In this document: positions 16,922-25,904 of the stretch, in pieces
How positions within the stretch are numbered: position 1 is the first letter of the stretch
Layout: each line of letters starts with the position of its first letter
Assembly (NCBI RefSeq): GCF_034718895.1
Contig: NZ_JAYERP010000001.1
Span: 2,513,501-2,577,500 of the forward strand
Length of the DNA stretch: 64,000 bases
Direction: 5' to 3'
From: Paenibacillus phoenicis
GTDB taxonomy: Bacteria > Bacillota > Bacilli > Paenibacillales > Paenibacillaceae
Notes under the pieces: model-generated
What the model was told of the DNA's origin: nothing
Database searches by the model: none
The model's input: only the letters and a program-made list of their open reading frames with translations
Translations under genes and position numbers: made by a program

Positions 16922-18287
16922 ATTTTAACTTTTTTGGAAAGTGTAATGTAAACCTGGTGCCTTGATTGATTTTACTCTCGACATGAATACTGCCGCCGTG
17001 CGCTTCTACGATGGCCTTTACGATAGCCAAACCGATTCCGGCACCGCCTGTTTTGCGATTCCGCGATTTATCTCCACGATAGAAACGCTCGAAAATATGT
17101 GGCAGCTCATCGGACGCTATGCCCGAACCCGTATCCGAAACGGTTACGTTCACTTGATCTGCAGCTTCAAAAATTCTAACATAAATTGAACCTTCGCCAG
17201 TAAATTTATAAGCGTTATTCAACAGGTTCACAAAAACTTGAATCAGTCGTCCAGCATCGCCGGTGATAACAACAGGAGTTTCTTCCTGAATGATGAGATC
17301 GATCGGTTTCTCGCTGAACTGAGCTTTTACCGTTTTTTCGGATTCTCTGATTACCTCAAGCAGTCTAACCGGTTCTTGTTTTAGCTTGAGCATCGGATTT
17401 TCGACCGCTGACAAGTTCTCCAAATCATGAATAAGCTTTACTAACCGGATAACTTGCCCATGACAAACCTCCAATTTATCGGGCGTTGCTTCCCATACAC
17501 CATCTTGAAAAGCTTCAATATGGCTTTGGATCGTGGCCAGCGGTGTGCGTAATTCATGGGCGATATCGGCCGTTAAATTTTTGCGCAACTGATCTTGTTG
17601 CTCCAGTGCATCCGCTAGATGGTTTAAAGCGAGTCCCACCTCCTCGATTTCCGTTTGACGATGCGCCAGTACAACACGGGAAGACAAGTTCCCTTCCTTC
17701 ATTTGAGTAGCTATTTGTTTAATGCGTAATAAAGGCCTGCTTAGGCTATTTGACATAATTACGCTAAATATCGTTACACCGGCAATGGCTAAAATAAACG
17801 CCACCCAAAGTAACGTGTTAAACAGGTTCAAAAACTGTCGGTTTTGTATTTCAAAATTGCTTGCAAGTCCCTCAATTTCGATCCTGCCAATCTTCACATG
17901 ATTCTTTGTAATCTCTCGCGTTATTACTTTCGTATTTATAGTACCTTTTTCAGTCAGTGTAGAGGCATGCATCATTCTCCCCATGGATTTCGTATCCCAG
18001 ATCAAATTGCCTCCGGCGTTATAAATGCTCACGTTATAGTTCCGGAGCATAGCTTGATGGGAGATAGACATTAAAGAATCCTCAGACCATCCCCTTGAAC
18101 TTTCATCATAGGATCCTTCCAAATCTTCAACAATCGTATCTGCCTCTGCCTGCTGCTGGGTTTGCGTATACCTTCCAAATGAGAAAGACATGACGAGATA
18201 AACGATGACCATGATGAGCAGCAGTGAACCGAGGCTTACGCCTAGATGCGAAATTAACAGTCTTTTACGCAGTCCTCCGCTATTCAT
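16920..18287 (-). CDS. HAMP-domain sensor histidine kinase
   Basis: 455 residues: TM1 (~10-32), outer sensor region, TM2 (~150-172), HAMP, H-box DIAHELRTPLATIQSH, and an ATPase domain with NLLNNAYKFTG, SDTGSGIASDE and GGAGIGLAIVKAI. The ATG at 18287 overlaps the last 8 bases of the regulator gene and has AGGGGGT before it; the frame continues upstream to 18425 only as an overlap artefact. The outer domain contains several Met (MSISHQAMLRNY, GRMMHAST). It could sense copper or envelope state. Confidence 0.92.
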   Translation of the reverse strand: MNSGGLRKRLLISHLGVSLGSLLLIMVIVYLVMSFSFGRYTQTQQQAEADTIVEDLEGSYDESSRGWSEDSLMSISHQAMLRNYNVSIYNAGGNLIWDTKSMGRMMHASTLTEKGTINTKVITREITKNHVKIGRIEIEGLASNFEIQNRQFLNLFNTLLWVAFILAIAGVTIFSVIMSNSLSRPLLRIKQIATQMKEGNLSSRVVLAHRQTEIEEVGLALNHLADALEQQDQLRKNLTADIAHELRTPLATIQSHIEAFQDGVWEATPDKLEVCHGQVIRLVKLIHDLENLSAVENPMLKLKQEPVRLLEVIRESEKTVKAQFSEKPIDLIIQEETPVVITGDAGRLIQVFVNLLNNAYKFTGEGSIYVRIFEAADQVNVTVSDTGSGIASDELPHIFERFYRGDKSRNRKTGGAGIGLAIVKAIVEAHGGSIHVESKINQGTRFTLHFPKKLK

Positions 18288-18987
18288 CGGGTACCCCCTG
18301 AAATTTATAACCCACCCCATAGACCGTAATAATAAACGATGGATTTTTCGGATCATCACCGATTTTTTGGCGGATGTTCTTGATATGGACATCGATCGTG
18401 CGTTCCATGCCTTCAAAATCATCACCTTGGATCAGATTAACCAGTTCGAAACGGGTAAATGCTCTTTTAGGATGTTTGGCTAAAGTTTCAAGCAATTTGA
18501 ATTCAATGGGGGTAAGCTGGACGGTTTCGCCTTTAACTATTACTTCATGCCGTTCTGAATCGATGGAGAGGCGGTTCCCACCGAAAGAAATCTTTTTTTC
18601 CTGAGTCGTATATCCGGCGGACTTCGATCTTCTTAGCAAGCTGATCACTCTGGCCATCAGTTCCCGAGGGCTGAACGGCTTGACAAGATAGTCATCAGCT
18701 CCTATCAATAGACCGTGAACAAGGTCATCTTCACTGCTTTTTGCGGTCAACATGAGGATAGGTATATCCGATTTCTTTCGAATCGTTTTGCAGACATCCT
18801 CACCCGAAAGGTCCGGAAGCATTAAGTCCAAGATGACTAAGTCAGGCTGGAGATTTTCAAAAAGCCGAAGCGCCCCATACCCCGAATCTGTTTCGTAAAC
18901 CAGATAATCCTGTTTCTCCAGGTAGGCTTTAATGACGTGTAGAAGGCTTGGCTCATCATCGATAATTAAAATTTTTGTCCGTTCCAT
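18280..18987 (-). CDS. OmpR-family response regulator
   Basis: 235 residues: receiver with KILIIDDEPS, LVILDLMLPD and LVKPF all intact, and a winged-helix effector ending TVYGVGYKF. It forms an overlapping operon with the downstream kinase. Directly upstream (19008-19041) is a hairpin that ends the previous gene, leaving about 20 bases for a separate promoter, so it may be reached partly by read-through. Confidence 0.92.
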   Translation of the reverse strand: MERTKILIIDDEPSLLHVIKAYLEKQDYLVYETDSGYGALRLFENLQPDLVILDLMLPDLSGEDVCKTIRKKSDIPILMLTAKSSEDDLVHGLLIGADDYLVKPFSPRELMARVISLLRRSKSAGYTTQEKKISFGGNRLSIDSERHEVIVKGETVQLTPIEFKLLETLAKHPKRAFTRFELVNLIQGDDFEGMERTIDVHIKNIRQKIGDDPKNPSFIITVYGVGYKFQGVPDE

Positions 18988-19007
18988 ACAAATCCTTTCA
19001 TTAAATA

Positions 19008-19041
19008 AGACAAGACCTCACGTAACTCGCGAGGCCTGTCT
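19008..19041 (-). terminator. Hairpin between small secreted protein and regulator genes
   Basis: AGACAAGACCTC pairs with GAGGCCTGTCT across a 12-base loop (one bulge). There is no strong T-run on the minus strand, so it may attenuate rather than end transcription. Confidence 0.5.
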
Positions 19042-19051
19042 AAATTCGTGA

Positions 19052-19333
19052 TTAGAAGTTCATCATATTGCTGCCCATCTGAGTATTGTTCATCATACCT
19101 TTCGCACCTGAGCCACTGCCACCATGGCAGCTATTATACATCTCCCGAATTTGTTCCTCGGAAAGATCCGGGTGCATTTGTTTGGCATGCGGCAACATTT
19201 GTTCAAAGGTGCTTTGGTTATTTACTTTACCACTGTCTTCGGTACCGTTTTCGGCTGTAGCCGCATAGACACCTGCCGTTCCAATTCCCATAACCAAAGC
19301 CATCGTTGCGATTCCAATCCATAGTTTTTTCAT
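19052..19333 (-). CDS. Small secreted His/Met-containing protein
   Basis: 93 residues. Signal peptide MKKLWIGIATMALVMGIGTA with cleavage near VYAA-TA. The mature part has a helical segment (FEQMLPHAKQMHPDLSEEQI), then MYNSCHGGSG and a Met-rich tail (MMNNTQMGSNMMNF). Met, His and one Cys make a surface copper-binding role plausible. The start at 19333 follows AGGAGGAGAT. Two TTCTTCA repeats 22 bases apart (twice 11) lie upstream, matching the spacing of the shared operator of this island. Confidence 0.8.
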   Translation of the reverse strand: MKKLWIGIATMALVMGIGTAGVYAATAENGTEDSGKVNNQSTFEQMLPHAKQMHPDLSEEQIREMYNSCHGGSGSGAKGMMNNTQMGSNMMNF

Positions 19334-19374
19334 TAGTATCTCCTCCTTTTGAATATAATATAAACGATAAATAT

Positions 19375-19402
19375 GAAGAACTAATTTATACATTGTGAAG
19401 AA
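19375..19402 (-). promoter_or_regulatory. Spaced TTCTTCA direct repeats
   Basis: Minus-strand TTCTTCACAAT and TTCTTCATATT start exactly 22 bases apart, that is two turns of the 11-bp period seen before other envelope genes here. A weaker member of the set. Confidence 0.4.
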
Positions 19403-19412
19403 GTTATAAAGA

Positions 19413-20024
19413 TCAAACCATTGTATTTAAGGTTAGACTTCTGACGATTGTAGAAAACAACTGCTCGTTTTGTTCAATAGCGAGTCCCGCTTTTTCCACA
19501 TTTTCCATCGTTCTTCGATTGATGTTCGCCCCAGACAACCTCACAGTGATTGGATTAAGCAGATCCATGATTTTTCCCACAACCGGGTTATCGCTACGCA
19601 TATGCTCCAATAAACGAATTTGTCCTTCCGGCTTACATACACGAGCCATTTCTTTCATCCCTTGTATAGGGTCTGGAACAGAGCAAAACACGCAGGTAGC
19701 TATTACATAATCAAAGGTATGGTCCGCAAAATCCATGTGCTCTGCATCCATTTCAATCAAATCTACCTTCATGCCGAGTTCTTCAGCGCTTAGCTTGGCG
19801 TAATTCAGCATACTGGGACTAAAATCTATTCCCGTTAATGAAACGGAAGAAGGATAGTAGGGAAGATTAGCTCCCGTACCAATGCCAACCTCCAGAATAT
19901 TGCCGCTTAATCCTGATAATAAGCTGCTTCTCCAAGTTTTCATCATTTTACTGTCCATTTTGTGGAACAGAGGGGCTACGCGATTGTATCGCCTTTTTAT
20001 TTTTTCGGTTTGGACCTTATTCAA
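19413..20024 (-). CDS. Class I SAM-dependent methyltransferase (UbiE/PmtA-like)
   Basis: About 203 residues. Motif I EVGIGTGANLPYY, then GIDFSPSMLNYAK, MDAEHMDFADHTFDYVIATC and RVCKPEGQIRLLEHM follow the menaquinone/phospholipid methyltransferase pattern. A TTG start at 20024 has GAGGTG 6 bases upstream; longer in-frame starts to 20105 lack one. It ends the lgt-regulator-kinase-small-membrane-protein operon, which suggests a lipid or envelope substrate. A related enzyme is cargo of the transposon at 44579. Confidence 0.85.
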   Translation of the reverse strand: MNKVQTEKIKRRYNRVAPLFHKMDSKMMKTWRSSLLSGLSGNILEVGIGTGANLPYYPSSVSLTGIDFSPSMLNYAKLSAEELGMKVDLIEMDAEHMDFADHTFDYVIATCVFCSVPDPIQGMKEMARVCKPEGQIRLLEHMRSDNPVVGKIMDLLNPITVRLSGANINRRTMENVEKAGLAIEQNEQLFSTIVRSLTLNTMV

Positions 20025-20064
20025 TATTTTCACCTCGGATTTGAACTTAGGGAACCGATAGGAG

Positions 20065-20262
20065 TTAAGGTTTGTTTCTTTGCGTGAACCAATATACGAT
20101 ACCAAAGATCGTAGCTATCACAATCATCGATAAGCAAGCCTGCCCGATGGAAAGTCCCATCTGAGTAAATGACATGCCACGGAATGAGAAAGCCGATACG
20201 ATTAAACATGCCAGCCCCATAGTTATGAGAACAATGACTATAACCCAATCCGCCTTCTTCAT
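20065..20262 (-). CDS. Small two-TM membrane protein
   Basis: 65 residues with two hydrophobic helices (VIVIVLITMGLACLIVSAF and SMIVIATIFGIVYWF). Its ATG overlaps the kinase stop (20259-20262) and GGAGG lies 7 bases before it, so it is translated with the kinase operon. I do not recognise a family. It may be an accessory of the kinase. Confidence 0.75.
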   Translation of the reverse strand: MKKADWVIVIVLITMGLACLIVSAFSFRGMSFTQMGLSIGQACLSMIVIATIFGIVYWFTQRNKP

Positions 20263-21668
20263 ATTCGTTCCTCCTGGTGTTCAGGCACAAAGCGGATCTC
20301 AAACCTAGTTCCGTGGCCTAACTTACTAAAGACCTTGAGTTCCCCGCCTTGCAGCTCCACCAACTTTTTAGCGATTGGCAAACCGAGCCCTGTACCACCA
20401 TATTGCCGTGAGCGGGACTTCTCCACACGATAAAAACGGTCAAAGATGTACGGAATCTCATCCTCAGGGATACCCATACCGGTATCTTCCACTGCTATAT
20501 AAATAAAGGAGCGGTTTTGGTCCAGTTCAACGACGATGCTGCCCTTCTCCGTATAGCGTACAGCATTTTCCAACAAGTTAAGAAGAACCTGCTCCGTTCT
20601 CAAACCGTCACCGTAAATCAATGGAATGTTGCTGTTGATCTTCGTTTGGAGAGATAAGTTCTTCTCGCCGGCTTTAAGCTTAATTTTTTGAACCGCGTTA
20701 TCCGTAATTTCCGCTAAGTCAATCCACTCCAGCGACAGGCTGACTTTTCCTTCTTCCATCTTAGCCAAATCGAATAGATCATCAACGAGGTGCTGTAAAC
20801 GCATGGCCTCTTCATGAATAATATCTAAATATTTATCCTTCTCCTCCTCTGTTTCATATAGACGCTTCTTGAGGACTTGTGCATATCCTTCCAAGTACGT
20901 GATCGGAGTTCGCAGCTCATGAGATATATTCGCAAAAAATTCCTGCCGGGTATCCCTATATCGCTGTAGCTCGATGGCCAGATGATTGATGGAATCCGCC
21001 AAAACACCAATTTCATCATCTCGCTGAATCGTTAATCGAGTTTCCAGCTCACCCGCGGCAATTTTCCGGGTTGCCGCTTGCATTTGCAGCATGGGTCGGG
21101 ATAGGATTTTGGCGATGATCCAGGTGATTCCCAGTGCCAGTAGAAATGCCCCTAGGCCTGACAGTACCAATACGCTACGAACGGCCGTGATGGATTCATC
21201 CATATGCCCGGTTGAAGAAAGGACATAAACCGCGGCTTTAATATTTACCCCCGTGGCATCCAATACGGGTCTGGCCGCCACGAAGTAACGTTCTCCATTA
21301 GCATCGGTATGTTCAAGCTTTACGGCTTTCCCGGTAAAAAGAAGCTTCAGGTCCTTGGGTTTAATGAATGTTCGGTCCGATATTTCATAGGTTCCGGAAT
21401 TTGCCAATATGTCTCCTTGTTCAGAAACAAATAAAATACTGACGTTTGAAAAATCGGCAAACTTGAGCAGCGTCTCTTCGGACAACATCTCAGGCGATTG
21501 GCTCATCGCTGTGAAGTGAGTCGTGAGTTCATTTACCTCTGTTCTCATTTCCGAGTTATAGAAATTCGTGAACATTCGATCAATCGTCAATCCTAAAGAG
21601 AGAATCACGACAACAAAAGCGACGAGAATCATCAAACCAAGCCTGAAGCCAATTTTATTCCTTCTCAT
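20259..21668 (-). CDS. HAMP-domain sensor histidine kinase
   Basis: 469 residues: TM1 (~10-30), outer sensor domain, TM2 (~165-185), HAMP, H-box NISHELRTPITYLEGY, and an ATPase domain with LLENAVRYTEKG, DTGMGIPEDE and GGTGLGLPIAKKL. It overlaps the regulator gene by 14 bases and the next small gene by 4, so it is tightly coupled. It is the kinase of the lgt operon. Confidence 0.92.
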   Translation of the reverse strand: MRRNKIGFRLGLMILVAFVVVILSLGLTIDRMFTNFYNSEMRTEVNELTTHFTAMSQSPEMLSEETLLKFADFSNVSILFVSEQGDILANSGTYEISDRTFIKPKDLKLLFTGKAVKLEHTDANGERYFVAARPVLDATGVNIKAAVYVLSSTGHMDESITAVRSVLVLSGLGAFLLALGITWIIAKILSRPMLQMQAATRKIAAGELETRLTIQRDDEIGVLADSINHLAIELQRYRDTRQEFFANISHELRTPITYLEGYAQVLKKRLYETEEEKDKYLDIIHEEAMRLQHLVDDLFDLAKMEEGKVSLSLEWIDLAEITDNAVQKIKLKAGEKNLSLQTKINSNIPLIYGDGLRTEQVLLNLLENAVRYTEKGSIVVELDQNRSFIYIAVEDTGMGIPEDEIPYIFDRFYRVEKSRSRQYGGTGLGLPIAKKLVELQGGELKVFSKLGHGTRFEIRFVPEHQEERI

Positions 21669-22401
21669 TGGAAGTACCCGCTCCGTTGAACTTATACCCT
21701 ACTCCCCACACCGTTTGAATCGGATTATAGCCAAGCCCTGCCTTTTGAGTCTTTTCCCGAATATTTTTGATATGAGTATCTACGACGCGAACTTCTCCCT
21801 CGTATTCGTCTCCCCAGATTAGATTCACCAACTCTTCGCGGCTGAACGCACGTTGTTCGCTTTTCGCGAGCGAGATGAATAAATCAAACTCTTTCTGTGT
21901 GAATTCAACGGAATGGTCATGGATAATAACTTCTCTACCTTCCGGTAATATTCTCAGATGGGGAAACTCTAACGCAGCCTCTTGCCGCCTGATGGATTGT
22001 GTAATCGCCGAACGGCGGATTAAGGAATAGACCCGGGCAAGCAATTCCTCAGGTTCAAATGGCTTGGTCAAATAATCGTCCGCGCCGATGCCAAGCCCGT
22101 ACACTTTATCTTTCGTCTCCGAACGCGCGGTGAGCATCAAAATAGCTACATGATCCTTCTCCCGGATCTTTTTGCATACTTGCCACCCGTCCATATCCGG
22201 CAGCATAAGGTCCAGCAGAATAATGTCGAAATGATGGTTAGCCGCCATTTCCAAGGCTTCATTGCCGTTTGTAGCTTCCTTGACCTCGAACCCTTCTCGC
22301 GTTAAATAAATCCGCAAGAGATTGCGCATATTCCATTCATCATCTACAACAAGAACCTGTAGTTTTGGCACGCCGCCACCCGCCTTTACCGATTGACTCA
22401 T
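21655..22401 (-). CDS. OmpR-family response regulator
   Basis: 248 residues: receiver (VLVVDDEWNM, IILLDLMLPD, LTKPF) and a winged-helix domain ending TVWGVGYKF. Two bases separate the lgt stop from its ATG, so it is probably coupled to lgt. A GTG at 22371 preceded by a GGCGGGTGG run is an alternative start that removes the unconserved first ten residues. Confidence 0.9.
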   Translation of the reverse strand: MSQSVKAGGGVPKLQVLVVDDEWNMRNLLRIYLTREGFEVKEATNGNEALEMAANHHFDIILLDLMLPDMDGWQVCKKIREKDHVAILMLTARSETKDKVYGLGIGADDYLTKPFEPEELLARVYSLIRRSAITQSIRRQEAALEFPHLRILPEGREVIIHDHSVEFTQKEFDLFISLAKSEQRAFSREELVNLIWGDEYEGEVRVVDTHIKNIREKTQKAGLGYNPIQTVWGVGYKFNGAGTSNEKE

Positions 22402-22403
22402 TT

Positions 22404-23189
22404 TTACATAGTGATTACCTTTGTCTCTTGGTTGCGCTTAAAGAAGAAATACACCATCAAGGCCATAGAGATCAGGAAGATACTCATACTGGTCCATTGT
22501 CCGGCAGTCCAATCCAAGGCGTACCGTGGTGAATCCCCACGAAGGAATTCCAAAGAAAACCGGACCAGTGCATACATCATATTATAACTTAAAAACAGCA
22601 CCCCTACGGGAAGCTTGATATTCTTCATGGCTATGAGAACTCCAAATACGATCAAATCGAGCTGACCCTCCCAAACTTCGGCCGGCCATAGCGGAACGGA
22701 ACCATACCGTTCAAAAGCGATGGTACCTTCAGGGTAAACAACCCCAAAGCCTGTCCCAGTCGGAGCTCCAAACGCATCACCATTTAGGAAGCAGGCAATC
22801 CGGCCTACGGCCTGACCTAATATGATGGCAGGAGCCACAATATCGGCGAGTTCCCAAAACGAAATTTTATTTTTCCAGGTATAAACAGCCGTTGTCAGGA
22901 ATCCGCCAACCAATGCTCCCTGTATGGCGATTCCGCCATTCCAGATGGCAAAAATCTCAGATAAATGGTTCGAGTAGTATCCCCATTGAAAAAAGAACAC
23001 ATGCCATATTCTGGCTCCTAGAATGGCACCAAGAAGTACATAGAACACCAGATTAAAGATATGTTTTTGATATTGCGTCCCTCTAGCTAAATAATACGCC
23101 ATGCCCACGGCAAGCAATACAGCCAAACCCACTACGACGCCATAGGATCTAAGGGAGAATCCCCCGATTTCAAATAAAATTACTCTCAC
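22404..23189 (-). CDS. lgt: Prolipoprotein diacylglyceryl transferase Lgt
   Basis: A 261-residue, seven-TM enzyme that moves diacylglycerol from phosphatidylglycerol onto the lipobox Cys of preprolipoproteins. The Lgt signature GQAVGRIACFLNGDAFG, the essential Arg and the RFSLEFLRGD segment are present. GTG at 23189 follows AAGGGG. This is probably an extra copy, since lgt is normally in a housekeeping operon. Here it sits between a two-component system and a lipoprotein gene in an island that encodes at least three lipoproteins. Confidence 0.93.
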   Translation of the reverse strand: MRVILFEIGGFSLRSYGVVVGLAVLLAVGMAYYLARGTQYQKHIFNLVFYVLLGAILGARIWHVFFFQWGYYSNHLSEIFAIWNGGIAIQGALVGGFLTTAVYTWKNKISFWELADIVAPAIILGQAVGRIACFLNGDAFGAPTGTGFGVVYPEGTIAFERYGSVPLWPAEVWEGQLDLIVFGVLIAMKNIKLPVGVLFLSYNMMYALVRFSLEFLRGDSPRYALDWTAGQWTSMSIFLISMALMVYFFFKRNQETKVITM

Positions 23190-23207
23190 GTCACTATCCC
23201 CTTATTA

Positions 23208-24356
23208 TTATGGAGTAACACTAATTCCATTTGGCGTTGTGCCTACTTTAATCGTTGTAATCACTTTATTGGTTTCATTGTCGATCACGGTTACAGTGTT
23301 ATCGAACATGTTTGTCACATATATTTTACTGTTATCCGGGCTCACTACCACGCCATGCGCCCCTTTGCCCGTCTCGATCGTGGCAATGACCTGATTTGTA
23401 GCCAGGTCAATTTTCGAGATACTATTTGATGGATTTTGTTCGGTACCTTGATTCGCAATAATCGCATACTTGTTGTCGGATGGAATATACACCTGCGCAG
23501 GACCGTTACCGACAGGTACTTTGATCATTTTCTCGGTAGCTAAGTCCACAATTACGGCTGCATTCTCTGCGTTTAAAGGAACGACCAGGGTTTTACCGTC
23601 ACTCGTTACGCCAGTCGTTACAGGCGTGCTACCGACCTTGATCTTTTTCTCCTCAACCATGGTCTGCAAGTTCAACACACTAACGGTGTCTTCGCTCATA
23701 TTTGCCACATAGGCAAATTTACTGTCCGCCGACACTCTAAAACCATGAGGGCCTTTTCCTGCTGGAATCGTTCCCACCGTTTGAAACGTCTTGGCATCCA
23801 GTACCGTTACATTATTTCCTTCATTATTGGTAACCAGAACATTTTTCCCATCCATCGTAAAAACGAGATGAGCCGGGTGGATACCTACTTCGACTTTCTT
23901 GACGAGTTCGTCTGAAACCGTGTCATAAAAATAGGCATAACCGCTCATTTCATGATCGCCATCTTCGCCATGTCCGCCCTCTTGATCTTCCGCCTCCGAC
24001 ATTCCTTCCATGTCCGACATTGATGGAACAACCGTAGCTCCTACCAATTTCCCGTCGGGAGAGACCTGGACATTATGAACGGCCCCTTCAACCTTAATGG
24101 TCTGCAGGACTTGATTTGAAGTTGCATCTATCTTAGTAACACTTCCCCCTTCATCGGCAGTGTAAAAAAACGCCGGCGCAACATTTTGTGAAATTGGGGC
24201 TTCAGCTTTGTTTTCAGAGTTATTCGTGGTTTGATTTGGTTGTGCAGCATTGTTATTCTGTTGTGCAGCATTGTTATTCTGTTGTGCAGTACCACAGGCA
24301 GTAATACCAATGGCTAAAACCGCTACAGAGAGCGTTATCATCCAGTTTCTTTTCAT
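23208..24356 (-). CDS. YncE-like beta-propeller lipoprotein with Met/His loop
   Basis: About 382 residues. Lipobox GITACG anchors it outside. A short QQNNNAA repeat linker precedes seven YVTN-type propeller blades (for example VTVLDAKTFQTVGTI, AYVANMSEDTVSV, KIYVTNMFDNTVTV). An insertion between blades (SDMEGMSEAEDQEGG and HGEDGDHEMSG) is rich in Met, His and acidic residues, like copper-binding loops. The ATG at 24356 follows AGGGGG. Such proteins are often found beside copper genes; their chemistry is not settled. It lies 18 bases upstream of lgt. Confidence 0.88.
   Translation of the reverse strand: MKRNWMITLSVAVLAIGITACGTAQQNNNAAQQNNNAAQPNQTTNNSENKAEAPISQNVAPAFFYTADEGGSVTKIDATSNQVLQTIKVEGAVHNVQVSPDGKLVGATVVPSMSDMEGMSEAEDQEGGHGEDGDHEMSGYAYFYDTVSDELVKKVEVGIHPAHLVFTMDGKNVLVTNNEGNNVTVLDAKTFQTVGTIPAGKGPHGFRVSADSKFAYVANMSEDTVSVLNLQTMVEEKKIKVGSTPVTTGVTSDGKTLVVPLNAENAAVIVDLATEKMIKVPVGNGPAQVYIPSDNKYAIIANQGTEQNPSNSISKIDLATNQVIATIETGKGAHGVVVSPDNSKIYVTNMFDNTVTVIDNETNKVITTIKVGTTPNGISVTP
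24240..24289 (-). repeat. 21-bp tandem repeat inside propeller lipoprotein
   Basis: A unit starting TTGTGCAGCATTGTTATTCT is present 2.4 times in a row. It is in frame and encodes the QQNNNAA linker after the lipobox. Copy number may vary between strains. Confidence 0.8.
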
Positions 24357-24408
24357 GTTATTTATCCCCCTAAATTTATTTATTCTCATTTTTATATTTA
24401 TCCCCAAA

Positions 24409-24436
24409 AAATATAGTGAGCGTGCTCACTATATTT
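24409..24436 (-). terminator. Terminator of second propeller gene
   Basis: Perfect 13-bp stem AAATATAGTGAGC/GCTCACTATATTT with a 2-base spacer, followed on the minus strand by TTTTTGGGG. It lies 11 bases past the stop. Confidence 0.75.
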
Positions 24437-24446
24437 CTCGATTCAG

Positions 24447-25868
24447 TTACTCACTCCAGGATAAAGAAACCGTTTCTCCATTGGGTCCGTCAATTTTCAT
24501 TTCGACCTGAGAGGCTTGCTCTGTTTTTGGAAACCAGGCCAAATAAAAAGGATGGTGTGAGTCGTTGCTTACGGAAACCAACCGAGAAGGAGACACATAT
24601 TTACCATTTAAGCCTTGCAGGCTAATCCTCTGCTCATTTAACAAATCAGAAATATCGCCAGAATGAGCAGCTAATGAAATTCCATAGATATCATTTTGTT
24701 GAAAATCCTCCGCTTTGATATCCGTAAAATTCGGATCATTCCCAAGGTCAGTTGCCTTTAACCTTTGCACCGTGATTTGAGCCGAGCCAAGCGTTCCCTC
24801 CTGAACGGATGGATCCGGACTAATGTCAGGGGCGGTTACGTTCGAAGCTTGGACAGGAACAATGATATCTTCCAGCGATATTTCATGCGGTTCGGAACCT
24901 ACCGGAATTATGGCTACGACCTTTCTGTCTTCTCGGTTGATCTTTACGATATCGTTCGATTGCCGATTTGAGACAAAAGCCCATACCCCATCAGGTGAAA
25001 AGCCTACGTGATTTGCATAGGAACCCGTTGAAATCGTCGCTAAAACACGAAAGTTGTCCGTATTGATCACTGTGACATCGTTCGATTTGTTATTGCTGAC
25101 CCACAATTCTTTTCCGTCTGGGGAGACAGTTACCCCATGAGGAGCCTCTCCCGCTTCAATATCCTTGATCACTTGCATGGTTTTCATATCGATGACAGAC
25201 ACCGTATTCGACTCTACATTGGCAGCAAAAGCATATCGCGAATCCGGCATAACCGCCACCTCGTTAGGTACTTTCCCGACAGCGATGGTTTTGACGACTT
25301 TTGCCGTTGTTGCGTCTACGATGGAAATCGTATCATCATTCACATTAGCTGTCCAAACTTGGGAACCATCCGCAGTAACTGCCACATGCGCCGGGCCTTC
25401 TCCCGTCTCAACCATGGATTTTAGATTGAGATTCGCCGTATCCACAATGGCTAATTTCCCGCCCGTTTTACCAAGCCCCGGATTAAGGGATACGTATAAG
25501 TTTTGACCGTCCGGGCTTATATCGATGCCATGAACGCCTTCGTCAAAAGCAAGTTCCTTTATTTTCTTTTTGGTTTTCGTATCGATCGCTATCAGCGTTT
25601 TGCCGTCAAAGCCGGTGCCGGCGTAAAGTACTTTTTGGTCTAAGCTTAGTGCAATACCATGGGAAGCTTGGTCTGTTCCCAGTTTAATCGTGTCCACTGC
25701 TTTTCCTTGTTCATAATCAACAACGGAGATGGTTCCGTCTCCAGCGTTTGGTACATAAAAAACTGAAGCAGGAGCTGCTTTCCCTTCTGGCTGTTTTACG
25801 AAAAGCCAAGTACCGGCAACGAGCAAAAGGAAAAGCAAAACTCCCCCCCATCGATAGATATTTTTCAT
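24447..25868 (-). CDS. YncE-like beta-propeller protein with extra C-terminal domain
   Basis: About 473 residues. An N-terminal TM/signal anchor (GVLLFLLLVAGTWLF) is followed by a seven-bladed YVTN propeller (SVFYVPNAGDGTISVVDYE, VWTANVNDDTISIVDAT, LWVSNNKSNDVTVIN). After residue ~340 there is a different, roughly 120-residue domain with ATDLGNDPNFTDIKAEDF and HHPFYLAWFPKTE, which I cannot assign. The ATG at 25868 has GGAGTGG 8 bases upstream. It is paired with the propeller lipoprotein downstream and preceded by two DUF2933-like genes. Confidence 0.85.
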   Translation of the reverse strand: MKNIYRWGGVLLFLLLVAGTWLFVKQPEGKAAPASVFYVPNAGDGTISVVDYEQGKAVDTIKLGTDQASHGIALSLDQKVLYAGTGFDGKTLIAIDTKTKKKIKELAFDEGVHGIDISPDGQNLYVSLNPGLGKTGGKLAIVDTANLNLKSMVETGEGPAHVAVTADGSQVWTANVNDDTISIVDATTAKVVKTIAVGKVPNEVAVMPDSRYAFAANVESNTVSVIDMKTMQVIKDIEAGEAPHGVTVSPDGKELWVSNNKSNDVTVINTDNFRVLATISTGSYANHVGFSPDGVWAFVSNRQSNDIVKINREDRKVVAIIPVGSEPHEISLEDIIVPVQASNVTAPDISPDPSVQEGTLGSAQITVQRLKATDLGNDPNFTDIKAEDFQQNDIYGISLAAHSGDISDLLNEQRISLQGLNGKYVSPSRLVSVSNDSHHPFYLAWFPKTEQASQVEMKIDGPNGETVSLSWSE

Positions 25869-25904
25869 GAACTCATCCACTCCATGTTCTCGTCATTGGG
25901 TTTG

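Noticed and set aside
18288..18297. GGGTACCCCC string resembling a CsoR site
   Set aside because: It lies in the overlap of a regulator and kinase gene, serves as the kinase ribosome site, and has no promoter around it.
24240..24289. Short tandem repeats resembling a CRISPR start
   Set aside because: The units are directly adjacent, in frame and inside a lipoprotein gene. There are no spacers and no cas genes.
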